The notes: generated by a model from the letters alone, not told the origin. A DNA stretch of 64,000 nucleotides from Roseimarinus sediminis (GCF_050433125.1 NZ_JBNPXV010000003.1:1-64000); one strand, 5' to 3'; positions 25,396 through 34,670 are shown, counted from the first letter of the stretch. Numbers and translations: made by a program.

Positions 25396-25549
25396 GGCGG
25401 CCTGCGGGCTGTACGCTATAGTTACCGCAACGGCTGCGGCATTCACAGGGCGCAGGCGGGGCTTCCTGCGGTCGCCCGCCCGCGCCCGTTCATGCATCGC
25501 ACCCGTTTACGGTAAGCTGCCGCTCCCATCCCTGGCCGGGCAGTGCCCG
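25396..25549. repeat. GC-rich hairpin element, copy B
   Basis: A GC-rich island inside an AT-rich 420-nt gap. The inner stem is gggcgcaggcggg (25448-25460) with cccgcccgcgccc (25475-25487), 13 bp with one wobble, around the loop gcttcctgcggtcg. An outer arm pairs roughly (gttaccgcaacgg with cccgtttacggtaa). It shares its start, core and end words with copy A at 5065-5215. The rest of the gap (25257-25395, 25550-25676) shows no gene. Confidence 0.7.
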
Positions 25550-25676
25550 AATTGGACGCAGTTTTTCAAAAAAAACGAGTGAGCTTATTCAACAAATGCC
25601 AGGCAGGGCCAATCGTATTACACAGAAGAAGAAATGACTTACTACAGGACAGCTTACGAAAACAAAGACTTACAGG

Positions 25677-27281
25677 TCAGAAATTTCCAAAAACATTCTC
25701 AATGGTAATTTCGATGGCTCCCCAATGATGTTTTTTATTTAGTTGAGAAGCAGGAATTACCTTATAAATCATCTTGTTGTTGGTAGCATTCAGTGCTTTT
25801 ACATCGTTTAAGAGGTGTTGACCAACACTGTGTGCCCTTAAAAAAGCCAACGACTGCTGATCGAGTTCCTGCATTCTGTACAAATTAACCGTTTGCTTTT
25901 CATTGTTGTAATAATATTCCGACAACAACAGATCGCCAAATTCTCCATCGTAGGTTACAGGTTCAGAAAAAGGGAAAGCATCCTCAGCACCGTTGATCTT
26001 TATTATCAAACCTTTATTAGGAGTAAAATAGGCACTCAACTCCTCTTTTATGCTACTTTCAACTACCTTTACCAGTAATTGCACTGCGCGGGCTGATTCA
26101 ATGGCATATTCGCGCAAACGGTAGGCATTTTCACCCAGTTCAAGCGTATCGTTACTCAGCTGATAATAAAACTCCAGGCGCAGATTGGGAAGCTCGGTAC
26201 TGTCGACAAGCACATAGTCGAAGTGACAAACCACATTGCCACACACCACTTGCTTTTTGTTCAAATCATCAAGCGAGCTGCTCAGGCGCTTTCTGATGTC
26301 GGCTGCCTGCTCTTCAAGCAGACGGAGCATGCTGTCGGCTTGCTGTATCCGGGGCTGATACGTTCTTTCCCTGAAACAGTAAATGTCATCTTTCTTTTTT
26401 CGCTTTTTCCTTTCTGAAACAAAGAAACCCATTGGTTGATAAGGGTGTAAAACTAGGCCAAAATCATCCTTCGACGAATTAAAGAGCTTCCCCTGATTGC
26501 GAACTGATCCAAACTTTCCATCTTCTATTTCAGAATAAAAAATATCAAGTTTTCCCCTGCCACGATGACCATCGGAAGCGAAATACAGCCGGCCACCCTG
26601 ATCAAAAAACGGGGTCAGTTCATTCTTGCGGGTGTTGATCGTTTCCCCCAGATTATACGGCTGATACCAGATGCCCGTTTTTCGAACCGACATGTACAGA
26701 TCGGTTTTCCCCATTCCTCCGGGACGGTCGCTTGCAAATACCAGCGTATCGCCACCAACACTAATTGCCGGATGACCATCTGAAAAACCCTTCACCTTGT
26801 GGGGAAACATCGAAGCAAAGATCCAGCGCCCTGCTACCTTCCTGTAAATGGCAATGCCAAGCGTATAGGTCTCCACTTCAGAACTATCATTTTTGAAGCC
26901 GGGATGATCGACATCCGACACAGTAACAAAAAGTTCACCGGTGCGTTTACAATAACTTACAGGTCCGGCATGAAAGCCTTTTTTCCCGGGCAACACCACC
27001 TCTGCAGCTTCATTTTGTCCAATCAGGTGCAAGGGAATTTGGTAAAGCTGGAAGAAAAGCGCTTCCCGATCACTTTCTCCTGTTGGCACATCCGACGAAA
27101 AATACAAATGCCCGTCGATGAATGCCGGCCCAATTTCGTGATGCCTGCTGTTGATTTCCAAAGCTTCCAAAAGCAGGTGCTCATCATCTAAATCGAAGCG
27201 TTGTGCCAACACCGATTGAAAAATGCAAAGCGTCAGTACGATCAATATTGATCTGTTGATAGGGGAATTCATCGTTTTCAA
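25677..27281 (-). CDS. Secreted PD40 beta-propeller protein of a T9SS adhesin operon
   Basis: A 534-residue protein with a signal peptide (SILIVLTLCIFQSVLAQ). Residues about 40-330 carry PD40/WD40-like repeats (TLVFASDRPGGMGKTDLYMS; GGRLYFASDGHRGRGKLDIF; KDDIYCFRER), as in TolB- and PorE-like T9SS proteins. The C-terminal 200 residues are a coiled segment (QADSMLRLLEEQAADIRKRL) and an alpha/beta part that ends in an OmpA-like strand (WGAIEITIENVF) without a full peptidoglycan-binding motif. It is the last of three genes behind a PorP/SprF protein and a T9SS type B cargo. A role as accessory subunit for secretion or anchoring of that cargo is likely. Confidence 0.78.
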   Translation of the reverse strand: MKTMNSPINRSILIVLTLCIFQSVLAQRFDLDDEHLLLEALEINSRHHEIGPAFIDGHLYFSSDVPTGESDREALFFQLYQIPLHLIGQNEAAEVVLPGKKGFHAGPVSYCKRTGELFVTVSDVDHPGFKNDSSEVETYTLGIAIYRKVAGRWIFASMFPHKVKGFSDGHPAISVGGDTLVFASDRPGGMGKTDLYMSVRKTGIWYQPYNLGETINTRKNELTPFFDQGGRLYFASDGHRGRGKLDIFYSEIEDGKFGSVRNQGKLFNSSKDDFGLVLHPYQPMGFFVSERKKRKKKDDIYCFRERTYQPRIQQADSMLRLLEEQAADIRKRLSSSLDDLNKKQVVCGNVVCHFDYVLVDSTELPNLRLEFYYQLSNDTLELGENAYRLREYAIESARAVQLLVKVVESSIKEELSAYFTPNKGLIIKINGAEDAFPFSEPVTYDGEFGDLLLSEYYYNNEKQTVNLYRMQELDQQSLAFLRAHSVGQHLLNDVKALNATNNKMIYKVIPASQLNKKHHWGAIEITIENVFGNF

Positions 27282-27306
27282 ACTAAATTAATTGATCTCA
27301 AAACAT

Positions 27307-28239
27307 TTAAAAGTAACGTGGTGAAACATAGCTCACTTCTTTTCTCCTGAATTCAAAAGAAACAACAATTTCATGTGTGGCTGCCGCAAAACTGCTCAAT
27401 CCGCCCATGTTCGAAAGATCGTAGGCATAGCCAATACGCAGCTGACGGGCGAGCAACAAATTGGCATTGAAACCGTATCCAATCTCCCTTCCTGTTCGCA
27501 GCATAGCACCCATCCAAAACCGACTGGCCAGCAAAAAGCTTAAATTGAAATCGGTCACCATCGGTGCATCCGTCCAGTAACGGACCATGCACGAGGGCTT
27601 CATGTCGATTCCGTCGGAGAGTGGGATTACAAAACCTCCCATGGCCAGCAGATGCTTCAGTTCAAACTGGTTGTTTCCGGTTTCGGCTTCGGTATTCAAC
27701 AGCCGTGGAATGGAAAAGCCTGCATAAAACCGATCGGAATGAAGGTAAGTTCCCACTCCAAAGTTGGGTTTCCAGTAGCTTTCGGGCATGCCGGTAAAAA
27801 CCGGATCGTCGACATCGATCAGTTTCAAGTCGGTGAAATTATTGGTAACATACAACATTCCTCCGCTCAATCCCAGGCGTAGGTTCACCTTTCGGTTTAC
27901 CTTAATGGCATAGGCATAATCGACAAAAAGAGACTGATTCAGCAACATTCCAAACTGGTCGTTCATCAGCGTGAAACCCAAACCTGCTTTTTTCTTTGCC
28001 AGTGGTGTATGAAACGACAGCCAGGCTGTTTGAGGATGCTGATCCAGTTCGATCCACTGATTTCGTGCCAAAATACTGAGTCCGGCATAGTCCCAGCTAC
28101 CTGCATAAGCAGGATTGACCGCCTGAACGCCAAACATATACTGACTAAGCATCGGCTCTGTTTGTGCAGGTACAGGCAAGCTGCTTGCCAGTACAAGCAT
28201 TATTGTCAGAAATAAACCGCTTCGTATTCTAAGGATCAT
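27307..28239 (-). CDS. PorP/SprF-family type IX secretion membrane protein
   Basis: A 310-residue outer-membrane beta-barrel of the PorP/SprF family. A signal peptide (GLFLTIMLVLASSLPVPAQ) is followed by the family signature SQYMFGVQAVNPAYAGSWD, then barrel strands such as LSFHTPLAKKKAGLGFTLMN and YAYAIKVNRKVNLRLGLSGG. SprF is required for export and anchoring of the adhesin SprB in Flavobacterium. Such genes normally sit next to a type B cargo, as here. The ATG at 28239 lies 2 nt after the cargo stop codon; the longer frame to 28368 overlaps the cargo gene and adds non-family residues. Confidence 0.92.
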   Translation of the reverse strand: MILRIRSGLFLTIMLVLASSLPVPAQTEPMLSQYMFGVQAVNPAYAGSWDYAGLSILARNQWIELDQHPQTAWLSFHTPLAKKKAGLGFTLMNDQFGMLLNQSLFVDYAYAIKVNRKVNLRLGLSGGMLYVTNNFTDLKLIDVDDPVFTGMPESYWKPNFGVGTYLHSDRFYAGFSIPRLLNTEAETGNNQFELKHLLAMGGFVIPLSDGIDMKPSCMVRYWTDAPMVTDFNLSFLLASRFWMGAMLRTGREIGYGFNANLLLARQLRIGYAYDLSNMGGLSSFAAATHEIVVSFEFRRKEVSYVSPRYF

Positions 28240-28241
28240 GT

Positions 28242-31076
28242 TTAACGCTTTAATAGGATCGTTTGCTTTACGAGTGTATCGGCCCTGAGTTCCAGAACCA
28301 TAAAATACGCTGCCTCGGGCAGTGCTTCCCCCGGAATACCGTTGATCTCGAAGCGGCCGTCCCACCATAAGGGGTCTATTCCGTTTCCGGGATTTCCATA
28401 TTCATTGCGGCTGAAAACCAACTGACCTGAGCGATTGTAAACATTCAACCGCGCATCGGGGTAAACTTCAATGCCAATAATTTCAAAGTAGTCGTTTTTA
28501 CCGTCCTGATTAGGAGAAAAGGCATTGGGAACAAAGAGATCCAAGGGCCCGGCGCCTTCTTCCACATCGTCGACATACACAGTAAACAGCTCACTAAATG
28601 CCGATTGGTACTGATTAACAGCCTCCACTTTGATTTCATAAACAGCTTGTTGCTCATAATCGAATACAGCATAAGCATGCAGATAGCTGTTGGCGATAAA
28701 GAAATTGGCATTGTCGGGGTAAGCCGGATCATCGGCCAGCGAAAATTGATAAACCATACTTTCATCCTCACCTTCAACAGAAAATTCACCAATTAAATCA
28801 CCCACTTGTCCGTTTTCGACAAGCCGATCACCCAACAATTGCATATTGATGGATGAATCGTCCACATCGCGGATATATATGGTGAATGAAGTTTCGATGA
28901 AGTTTTCCTCGCGATCGGTACTTTTTAAACGAATCTGGTATTGCCACCGGTTTTCATAATCGAAACGCTCGTTGCTGAGTAACTGGTCGCCGATGATGAA
29001 GAAACTGCCATTGTCTTCACTGCCCTCTCCTTCGGTTAACTGGTAAGTAAAACTGTTGTTGGGCAAGGAACTCTCGGTATACAAGGTGCCAACAATGCTA
29101 CCAACAGGCATGTTTTCATTTATCAGCGAGTCACTAAGAAGCAAAGCTGTTGGAGGATCCTCACCAACATTCTCAACCATGATGGTAAAAGATTTCGTAA
29201 AGGTTTCTCCTACACTGTCCTCGGTACGGACCCTGATATGATAGACGCTTTTGCTTTCGTAATCGAATATTTCGTTGCTGTGCAACTGATTTCCGGCAAT
29301 AAAGAAATGCACATTGTCTTCGCCCCCCTCGCCTGCTGCCAGGGTATAAAAATGCCAGTCGTCCAGATCGGGATCTTCCGTGCTAAACCTTCCAATTTCG
29401 GTACCCACAGGCATCCCTTCATCAATTGCCTGATTCGAAAGCGTAATATCGGTGGGAGGCTGAAAGGCAGCAGGCTTCAGTTGAAGGATAATGGACTCGG
29501 AAGCAATGACCAGATCAGGAACCAGTTCATTGCTTATTTTGCAGTGATAAGCCCCCAGGTCCCTCCCTCTGATATCGCGTAACTGATAAGAGGATTCACT
29601 GGCAGGATCCCCCAATGATTCTTCGCCAAAGAACCATTCATAGCGATTTTGTGTTCCTCCACATTCAATATCGAGTGTATAATTTACACCGGTGTCTAGC
29701 TGTACTACCATTCTTTGCCCGATATTGGCCTGTGGAGAATAATAGAAATACTTGTTTTGAAGCTCCATTTTATCTTCCAGGTCTTCAAAAGTAAGTTCAT
29801 TGTCGTAAATACTAATGCTGTTAAGCGCAGGGTTGAAATTTAAACTATCGGCCAGAAAAGCAGTGAACTTATTCGATGACAAGGAAAGCACATCCAGTTT
29901 TTTCAATTGATTTAAAACTTTGGGAATGGTGCCACTCAACTGATTACGGTCGATTATCAGCGAAGTAAGGTTGCTCAGTTGACCTATCGCATCTGGTAGT
30001 GTTCCGCTGAGCTGATTAATGCTTAAATCGATCTGCCGCAAATTTTTTAATAATCCAATTTCTTCAGGAAGCACCCCGCTTAGCTGATTGATTCTCATGT
30101 CGAGAATCTGAAGTCCGCTCATATTTCCTATCGAAGAAGGAATGGTATCGCTTAATTGATTCATTTCACAATAGAGGTACCTGAGTTTTGTTAACTGGCC
30201 GATCTCCCAGGGCAGTTTACCACTCAGCCGGTTGTTATTCAGGTACAAATACAGCAGGTTGTCCATGTCGCCCAACTCGTGTGGTATTGCACCTGAAAAT
30301 TTATTGTAATGCAGATAAAGATGGGTGAGCAAATCGAGCTGTCCCAGTTCGGTCGGAATACTTCCTGATAAATTATTGTAATGAAGGTATAAATTCCGGA
30401 GATTGCTCATTTGCCCAATTTCGGGCGGGAGCTCACCTTCGAGTTGATTAGAACTCAGATACAGCACCAGCAGTTGCTTAAGTTGACCCAGTTCGGGAGG
30501 CAGGTTCCCGCTCAGTCGGTTCGATTGCAGATAAAGGTATTCGAGCTGGGTCAGCTTTCCAAGCTCGGATGGAATAGCACCACTTAACTGATTTGAATAC
30601 AGATATAGTCGTTTCAGATTGGCCAGATTTCCTAATTCAGCCGGAATCTCACCTGTTAGTGTGTTTCCGTACAGGTACAAATATTCTAAATTAGCAAGCA
30701 ACCCCAGTTCAGGAGGTAACTGACCTGTAAGACGATTGCTACGCAGGTTCAACAAGGTAAGCTGATCGAGTAGTCCAAGTTCTGCGGGCAGGGTTCCGCT
30801 AAGGTTATTATCATAGAGTACGATTTCGGTCACTCTGTTATTGACCACCTTTATTCCGTGCCACTTATCAACGGTACTTGTCAGCCAATTGGTGCGGTAA
30901 GTCCATGTCTCCCCCTTGCTTGTTTCATAAAGGGCGACCAGCGCAAGCGAATCACTTTTAATCACGCTTCCTGCTTGCGGAGAAGCAGAATTAACACGAC
31001 AGGGACCTACTACCATCCAGCTGAAAAGTACAAATCCAATGATACCCTTAAGGTAATTCGGAGAGAACACTTTCAC
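28242..31076 (-). CDS. Surface adhesin: plant-type LRRs, Ig-like and cadherin-like domains, T9SS type B sorting domain
   Basis: A 944-residue secreted protein. A signal-peptide region (residues 8-32) is followed by a capping segment (ALVALYETSKGETWTYRTNW) and fifteen 24-residue leucine-rich repeats, about residues 78-435. The repeats are of the plant-specific type (LYLYSNQLSGAIPSELGKL). An Ig/PKD-like domain follows (about 455-545: EWFFGEESLGDPASESSYQL), then three cadherin-like repeats (about 550-845, each with FDYE and a closing VEN/RDV/DDV motif). The C terminus is a CHU_C/gliding-motility type domain (LFVPNAFSPNQDGKNDYFEI to KQTILLKR). It should be exported by T9SS and displayed on the surface to bind a protein or glycan. 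The PorP/SprF and PD40 genes directly downstream are probable dedicated partners. Confidence 0.9.
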   Translation of the reverse strand: MKVFSPNYLKGIIGFVLFSWMVVGPCRVNSASPQAGSVIKSDSLALVALYETSKGETWTYRTNWLTSTVDKWHGIKVVNNRVTEIVLYDNNLSGTLPAELGLLDQLTLLNLRSNRLTGQLPPELGLLANLEYLYLYGNTLTGEIPAELGNLANLKRLYLYSNQLSGAIPSELGKLTQLEYLYLQSNRLSGNLPPELGQLKQLLVLYLSSNQLEGELPPEIGQMSNLRNLYLHYNNLSGSIPTELGQLDLLTHLYLHYNKFSGAIPHELGDMDNLLYLYLNNNRLSGKLPWEIGQLTKLRYLYCEMNQLSDTIPSSIGNMSGLQILDMRINQLSGVLPEEIGLLKNLRQIDLSINQLSGTLPDAIGQLSNLTSLIIDRNQLSGTIPKVLNQLKKLDVLSLSSNKFTAFLADSLNFNPALNSISIYDNELTFEDLEDKMELQNKYFYYSPQANIGQRMVVQLDTGVNYTLDIECGGTQNRYEWFFGEESLGDPASESSYQLRDIRGRDLGAYHCKISNELVPDLVIASESIILQLKPAAFQPPTDITLSNQAIDEGMPVGTEIGRFSTEDPDLDDWHFYTLAAGEGGEDNVHFFIAGNQLHSNEIFDYESKSVYHIRVRTEDSVGETFTKSFTIMVENVGEDPPTALLLSDSLINENMPVGSIVGTLYTESSLPNNSFTYQLTEGEGSEDNGSFFIIGDQLLSNERFDYENRWQYQIRLKSTDREENFIETSFTIYIRDVDDSSINMQLLGDRLVENGQVGDLIGEFSVEGEDESMVYQFSLADDPAYPDNANFFIANSYLHAYAVFDYEQQAVYEIKVEAVNQYQSAFSELFTVYVDDVEEGAGPLDLFVPNAFSPNQDGKNDYFEIIGIEVYPDARLNVYNRSGQLVFSRNEYGNPGNGIDPLWWDGRFEINGIPGEALPEAAYFMVLELRADTLVKQTILLKR

Positions 31077-31362
31077 GTTTATTTGAGGGTTAATACAATT
31101 GTGTTAAAAACAACAGGTGTTTTTCAAGCCACAATTTCAGCAATCAAGGTGTGAAATCAAAATATTTGGCTTGTTTTTTTTATTAATTTCAATCCTTTTA
31201 ATAAAAGGTATACAAACTGCCCACTAAAACCTTATTGCTTTCTATTAAAGATGCTTACACTCTAAAACAAAGACATTAATAACTTCAGTTCATCTTTTCA
31301 CTTTCCATTTCTTACTACAAAACTTTTCTTATTTTTAAGGCTAATCAAAAGCAGTAGTAACA

Positions 31363-31791
31363 ATGAAAGATTTTTCAGAGAAAAAAGCAGAAAGAGCATA
31401 CAACAGAGGCCAGCAGCAGTTCAGTGAAAACGATCTTCCCAGGGTATTAAATAACCGCGAGCGCATTAAAAGCAAATTTCTAAAAAATGAGAAGCTGGCT
31501 TCCTATCTCGAAGAATTCAAACTTTTCATGTCGATGCTCAGCGATTATTATCATCGCAAATACAAAGCCGTCCCCTGGTATGTGATTTCATCGATTGGGG
31601 CCACCATGCTTTATGTTCTGACTCCTATCGACATGATTACCGACTTTATCCCCATTGCCGGCTTAATTGACGATGCTGCTGTTTTTGGTGTATGCCTCAA
31701 TCTGGTTCGCAACGAAGTTGAAAAATACAAGGAATGGAAAGCTGCTAAGGCGGATGAAACAGAAAACACACAAGCAAAGCAACAAACATAG
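31363..31791 (+). CDS. YkvA/DUF1232-family membrane protein
   Basis: A 142-residue protein. The DUF1232 core is VPWYVISSIGATMLYVLTPI, then DMITDFIPIAGLIDDAAVFG, with the family's hallmark Y-x-x-x-P-x-D-x-x-x-D-x-x-P pattern and a hydrophobic helix. The N-terminal 60 residues are charged and helical and the tail is Lys/Glu/Gln-rich. Function is unknown in this family. It is monocistronic and convergent with the tRNA-Asp pair. The 286-nt gap before it (31077-31362) shows no gene or clear promoter. Confidence 0.88.
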   Translation: MKDFSEKKAERAYNRGQQQFSENDLPRVLNNRERIKSKFLKNEKLASYLEEFKLFMSMLSDYYHRKYKAVPWYVISSIGATMLYVLTPIDMITDFIPIAGLIDDAAVFGVCLNLVRNEVEKYKEWKAAKADETENTQAKQQT

Positions 31792-31826
31792 GTCACAGAC
31801 CACCCGGGGCACCCAACTGACGGGCA

Positions 31827-31858
31827 TAAAAAAAGGTTGCCTCTTTCGAAACAACCTT
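31827..31858 (-). terminator. Terminator of the tRNA-Asp transcript
   Basis: On the minus strand aaggttg (31852-31858) pairs with caacctt (31833-31839), followed by a T-run. It sits 3 nt after the second tRNA-Asp. Confidence 0.8.
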
Positions 31859-31861
31859 AAG

Positions 31862-31935
31862 CGGTGCGGACGGGACTCGAACCCGCGACCCTCGGCGTGA
31901 CAGGCCGATATTCTAACCAACTGAACTACCGCACC
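31862..31935 (-). tRNA. tRNA-Asp (GTC), second copy of a tandem pair
   Basis: 74 nt with a full cloverleaf. The acceptor stem is GGTGCGG/CCGCACC with discriminator G, the anticodon loop is CTGTCAC (anticodon GTC), and the T-arm is GCGGGTTCGAGTCCCGT. CCA is not encoded. It is identical to the copy at 31969. Confidence 0.96.
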
Positions 31936-31968
31936 AAATATTTTGATCTTAGGTATTGAAAAAAAATG

Positions 31969-32042
31969 CGGTGCGGACGGGACTCGAACCCGCGACCCTC
32001 GGCGTGACAGGCCGATATTCTAACCAACTGAACTACCGCACC
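31969..32042 (-). tRNA. tRNA-Asp (GTC), first copy of a tandem pair
   Basis: 74 nt, identical to the other copy and 33 nt upstream of it on the same transcript. It has the same GTC anticodon and G discriminator. The pair shares one promoter and one terminator. Confidence 0.96.
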
Positions 32043-32098
32043 ATTTTACTTTCAATACTCAATATTTCGCTGAACTTTCCTTGTTTTCAAAGGCGATG

Positions 32099-32129
32099 CA
32101 AATATATACCTTCTTTTCTTTTCTGCAAA
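32099..32129 (-). promoter_or_regulatory. Promoter of the tRNA-Asp pair
   Basis: On the minus strand TTTG (32126-32129), a 19-nt spacer and TATATTTG (32099-32106) match the Bacteroidota consensus exactly. It is the clearest promoter in the window. Confidence 0.85.
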
Positions 32130-32259
32130 TAAAGAACACGAAAAAAAAGCCGTCGCATTTCATTATTATCATTACACCTTCATATTAAGGAAAATAAAAA
32201 CTAAATTGATAGCACAGCATATTTCAACATGAATCAGCAGAAGCATAAAAGACTGCATC

Positions 32260-33120
32260 ATGAACACAAAAGATAAACAAAACCTGCCGCCCATTTTTCT
32301 TGTTTCGGGCGGAAAAGGGCTGGCCGGTCACACCATGGTCCAATCGTTGCTGATACAGTATCCCGAAAACATTGTACCGGTTCATATCAAGCCCAATGTA
32401 CAAAGTATCAAAAAAATCAGGGAAGTTGTAAGCGAAGCAGCTGCTGAGCGGGCGCTCATTACACACACCATGGTCAATCGACAACTCAGAAAAGCACTGA
32501 TCGAAGAATGTGCCCGGCAGGGCGTGGCAGAAATCGATTTTATGGGACCGCTGGCCAATTATCTTGAAGAAGAACTGGGACTGGAATCAAAAAGTGTTCC
32601 CGGCCTCTACCGGCGCATCAATGCCCGGTATTTCGACCGGATCGACGCCATGGAATTTACGCTTGCCAACGACGATGGCATCAATCCGAAAAAAATCAGG
32701 AATGCTGAAATTATTCTTACCGGAGTTTCACGTGCCGGAAAAACACCACTCAGCATGTACATGTCGATGTTTGGCTGGCGGGTTGCCAATATTCCACTGG
32801 TGCTCGGCATCGATCCTCCCAAAGAACTTTTTGAAGTGGATCCACGAAAAGTATTTGGCCTGCGCATATCGGCTGTTCACCTGATCGCCCAGCGTGCGAA
32901 AAGACTCAAGAACATTAAAAACACCAGCAATACTTCTTATATCGATCAACGCAGGGTGAACGACGAAATCCGCTTTGCCGAAAGAATTTTCGAACAGGGC
33001 CGCTTCACTGTCATCAATGTAACCAATAAGCCGGTGGAAACTTCGGCCAACGAAATCATCGGAATTATTGCCGATCGCTTTAATTTTAAATCAGGCAAAG
33101 TAAAAGATGTAGATGATTAA
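32260..33120 (+). CDS. PEP synthase / pyruvate,phosphate dikinase regulatory protein
   Basis: A 286-residue protein of the PSRP/PDRP (DUF299, YdiA-like) family. These bifunctional enzymes phosphorylate a threonine of PEP synthase or pyruvate,phosphate dikinase with ADP and remove the group with phosphate, so they switch gluconeogenic PEP formation. The family's nucleotide-binding loop is ILTGVSRAGKTPLSMYMS. Other signatures are FLVSGGKGLAGHTM near the start and IDFMGPLANYLEEELG. No target enzyme gene is visible in the window. Whether the target is PPDK or PEP synthase cannot be told from sequence. The start has no strong ribosome-binding site. Confidence 0.9.
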   Translation: MNTKDKQNLPPIFLVSGGKGLAGHTMVQSLLIQYPENIVPVHIKPNVQSIKKIREVVSEAAAERALITHTMVNRQLRKALIEECARQGVAEIDFMGPLANYLEEELGLESKSVPGLYRRINARYFDRIDAMEFTLANDDGINPKKIRNAEIILTGVSRAGKTPLSMYMSMFGWRVANIPLVLGIDPPKELFEVDPRKVFGLRISAVHLIAQRAKRLKNIKNTSNTSYIDQRRVNDEIRFAERIFEQGRFTVINVTNKPVETSANEIIGIIADRFNFKSGKVKDVDD

Positions 33121-33142
33121 GCTTATATTTGAATAAAAAACA

Positions 33143-33340
33143 ATGGAAACAACTAACAATTGTGAAAACTGTCCTATGAGGGCAAAATACGATGCCAGGC
33201 CCAAATCGTTTGCCGGCCGTTTCTGGCGCTGGCACATTAATTTCTGTCCGGGTTGGAAGAAATACATGTTATCACTTGATGAGCAAAGGCGAAGTGAAAT
33301 TGCCACCCACTACAAGCAAAAAAAATGGATGCTGAATTAA
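33143..33340 (+). CDS. Small cysteine-containing protein of unknown function
   Basis: A 65-residue protein with a C-x2-C motif at the start (NNCENCPMRAKYDARPKSFA) and a further cysteine in WRWHINFCPGWKKYM. Aromatic and basic residues are dense. I do not recognise a named family; the three cysteines and a histidine suggest a small metal-binding site. It lies 22 nt after the PEP-synthase regulator and may be co-transcribed. It converges on the radical SAM gene with only 7 nt between stop codons. Confidence 0.65.
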   Translation: METTNNCENCPMRAKYDARPKSFAGRFWRWHINFCPGWKKYMLSLDEQRRSEIATHYKQKKWMLN

Positions 33341-33347
33341 TCGGTGT

Positions 33348-34670
33348 TTAAAAGAAATCGCGCATTCCTTCTTCAATGAATTCGTATTTCCAGGCTTCGA
33401 ACAACAGCGGATGATCGGGAATTACCTTTCCATCATCTTCCATCATTGCCAGGTATTTTTCGATCAGTGAGCGGCCAAGCACAAGGGGCTGGGTGGCCAG
33501 ACCTTCATTGATCTGATATTGCTTTTCACCCATACTGAAGCTGCGCCTTCCTTCGATGAACTGTGTATTTTCGATCATACGGCCCGAATAGGTAATAACA
33601 AGCTCGTCCAACTGATCGAGCATTTCGGCCAGCCTGCTTAATGGCAGCAAGTGCCGCTTTCCACCGATGCTGCCTTCAATGCTTCGGAGATATCCGTTCA
33701 GGGTAGGCTCCTCCCCTTCGTTTTTCAGCAAGGCAGCCATTTTATTTCTGAAACCAGCCTTCTGAAAACGGTTTTTGTATTGAAAGTTGCAGTAATTCAC
33801 ACCAATGGGGAGTTGCTTCTCAAACACATATTGTATGATTTCGAGTGCACAAAGTTCCGATTCGGCTACTACCGGTTGCTCACCGTGCAGGTAAGTGTAT
33901 TCGTGCTGCATCAACTTAGCGGAATTATAGGCCGTAAGCCGAAGCTGGTGCAGGTTCAGATTGCTCACCCCAAGGCTGCAAAGTTCAGGCAAAATCGCCA
34001 GCAATTGTTCCTTGTGCCCGGGTACAGCCGGTATTTCGACCGTAACATGCGGAATGAAACGGGCAGCATTTTGTAACACTTTAGTATGGTAGTTGACCGC
34101 CCCCAGGTCGAAACGAATCTCATCCAGACCAGCTTCGCCCAACAACTGCAACTTTTCATCACTGATTAATATGCCGTTGGTGTACATCCAGATGTAAATA
34201 GCGGGATCGCACTTCGAACGCACCTGGCGAAGAAACTCCAGGGTACGGTCGAAAACCATCAGGGGTTCACCCCCACTAAAGCTGATGCCCTTAAAACCGG
34301 TTCTGTTGATGTATTCGACATACGAATCCGGATCTTCGAAAAGCAACTGCTGGGTTTGTGGCAGCTCATCGCTGTCCTGCCGGGCCGGACAGTAAAAACA
34401 ACTGGCATTGCATATCCCCGTAATGAAAAGGCACGACCATTCTCCCTGTCCACACAACTCACAACCTTTCGACAACTGATTTACATAGGGCTTTGTGCCT
34501 TTAAATTCCCATTCAATTTTGCCAGCCAAAGCATTGAACAGTTTCTCGCGTTGCTCATCGAGTTCAACCGAGCGATAAGGGTGATACCAGTTAATTTCAT
34601 TTCCATTTTGCCTGTGATTCAACTCACTTGCGGTGGCAATCTGGTTAAGGTGCCCCAGGTATGTTTTCAT
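33348..34670 (-). CDS. Radical SAM protein with an extra N-terminal cysteine pair
   Basis: A 440-residue enzyme. The radical SAM cluster motif is C87-x3-C91-x2-C94 in GICNASCFYCPARQ. The SAM-binding GGE motif lies in GISFSGGEPLMVFDRTLEFL. A C70-x2-C73 pair and C80 just before it (KGCELCGQGEWSC) could bind a second metal centre or a zinc. The barrel continues with IYIWMYTNGILIS and AGLDEIRFDLG. The C-terminal 120 residues have no recognised domain. The substrate is unknown; nearby genes give no pathway clue. It is monocistronic. Confidence 0.85.
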   Translation of the reverse strand: MKTYLGHLNQIATASELNHRQNGNEINWYHPYRSVELDEQREKLFNALAGKIEWEFKGTKPYVNQLSKGCELCGQGEWSCLFITGICNASCFYCPARQDSDELPQTQQLLFEDPDSYVEYINRTGFKGISFSGGEPLMVFDRTLEFLRQVRSKCDPAIYIWMYTNGILISDEKLQLLGEAGLDEIRFDLGAVNYHTKVLQNAARFIPHVTVEIPAVPGHKEQLLAILPELCSLGVSNLNLHQLRLTAYNSAKLMQHEYTYLHGEQPVVAESELCALEIIQYVFEKQLPIGVNYCNFQYKNRFQKAGFRNKMAALLKNEGEEPTLNGYLRSIEGSIGGKRHLLPLSRLAEMLDQLDELVITYSGRMIENTQFIEGRRSFSMGEKQYQINEGLATQPLVLGRSLIEKYLAMMEDDGKVIPDHPLLFEAWKYEFIEEGMRDFF

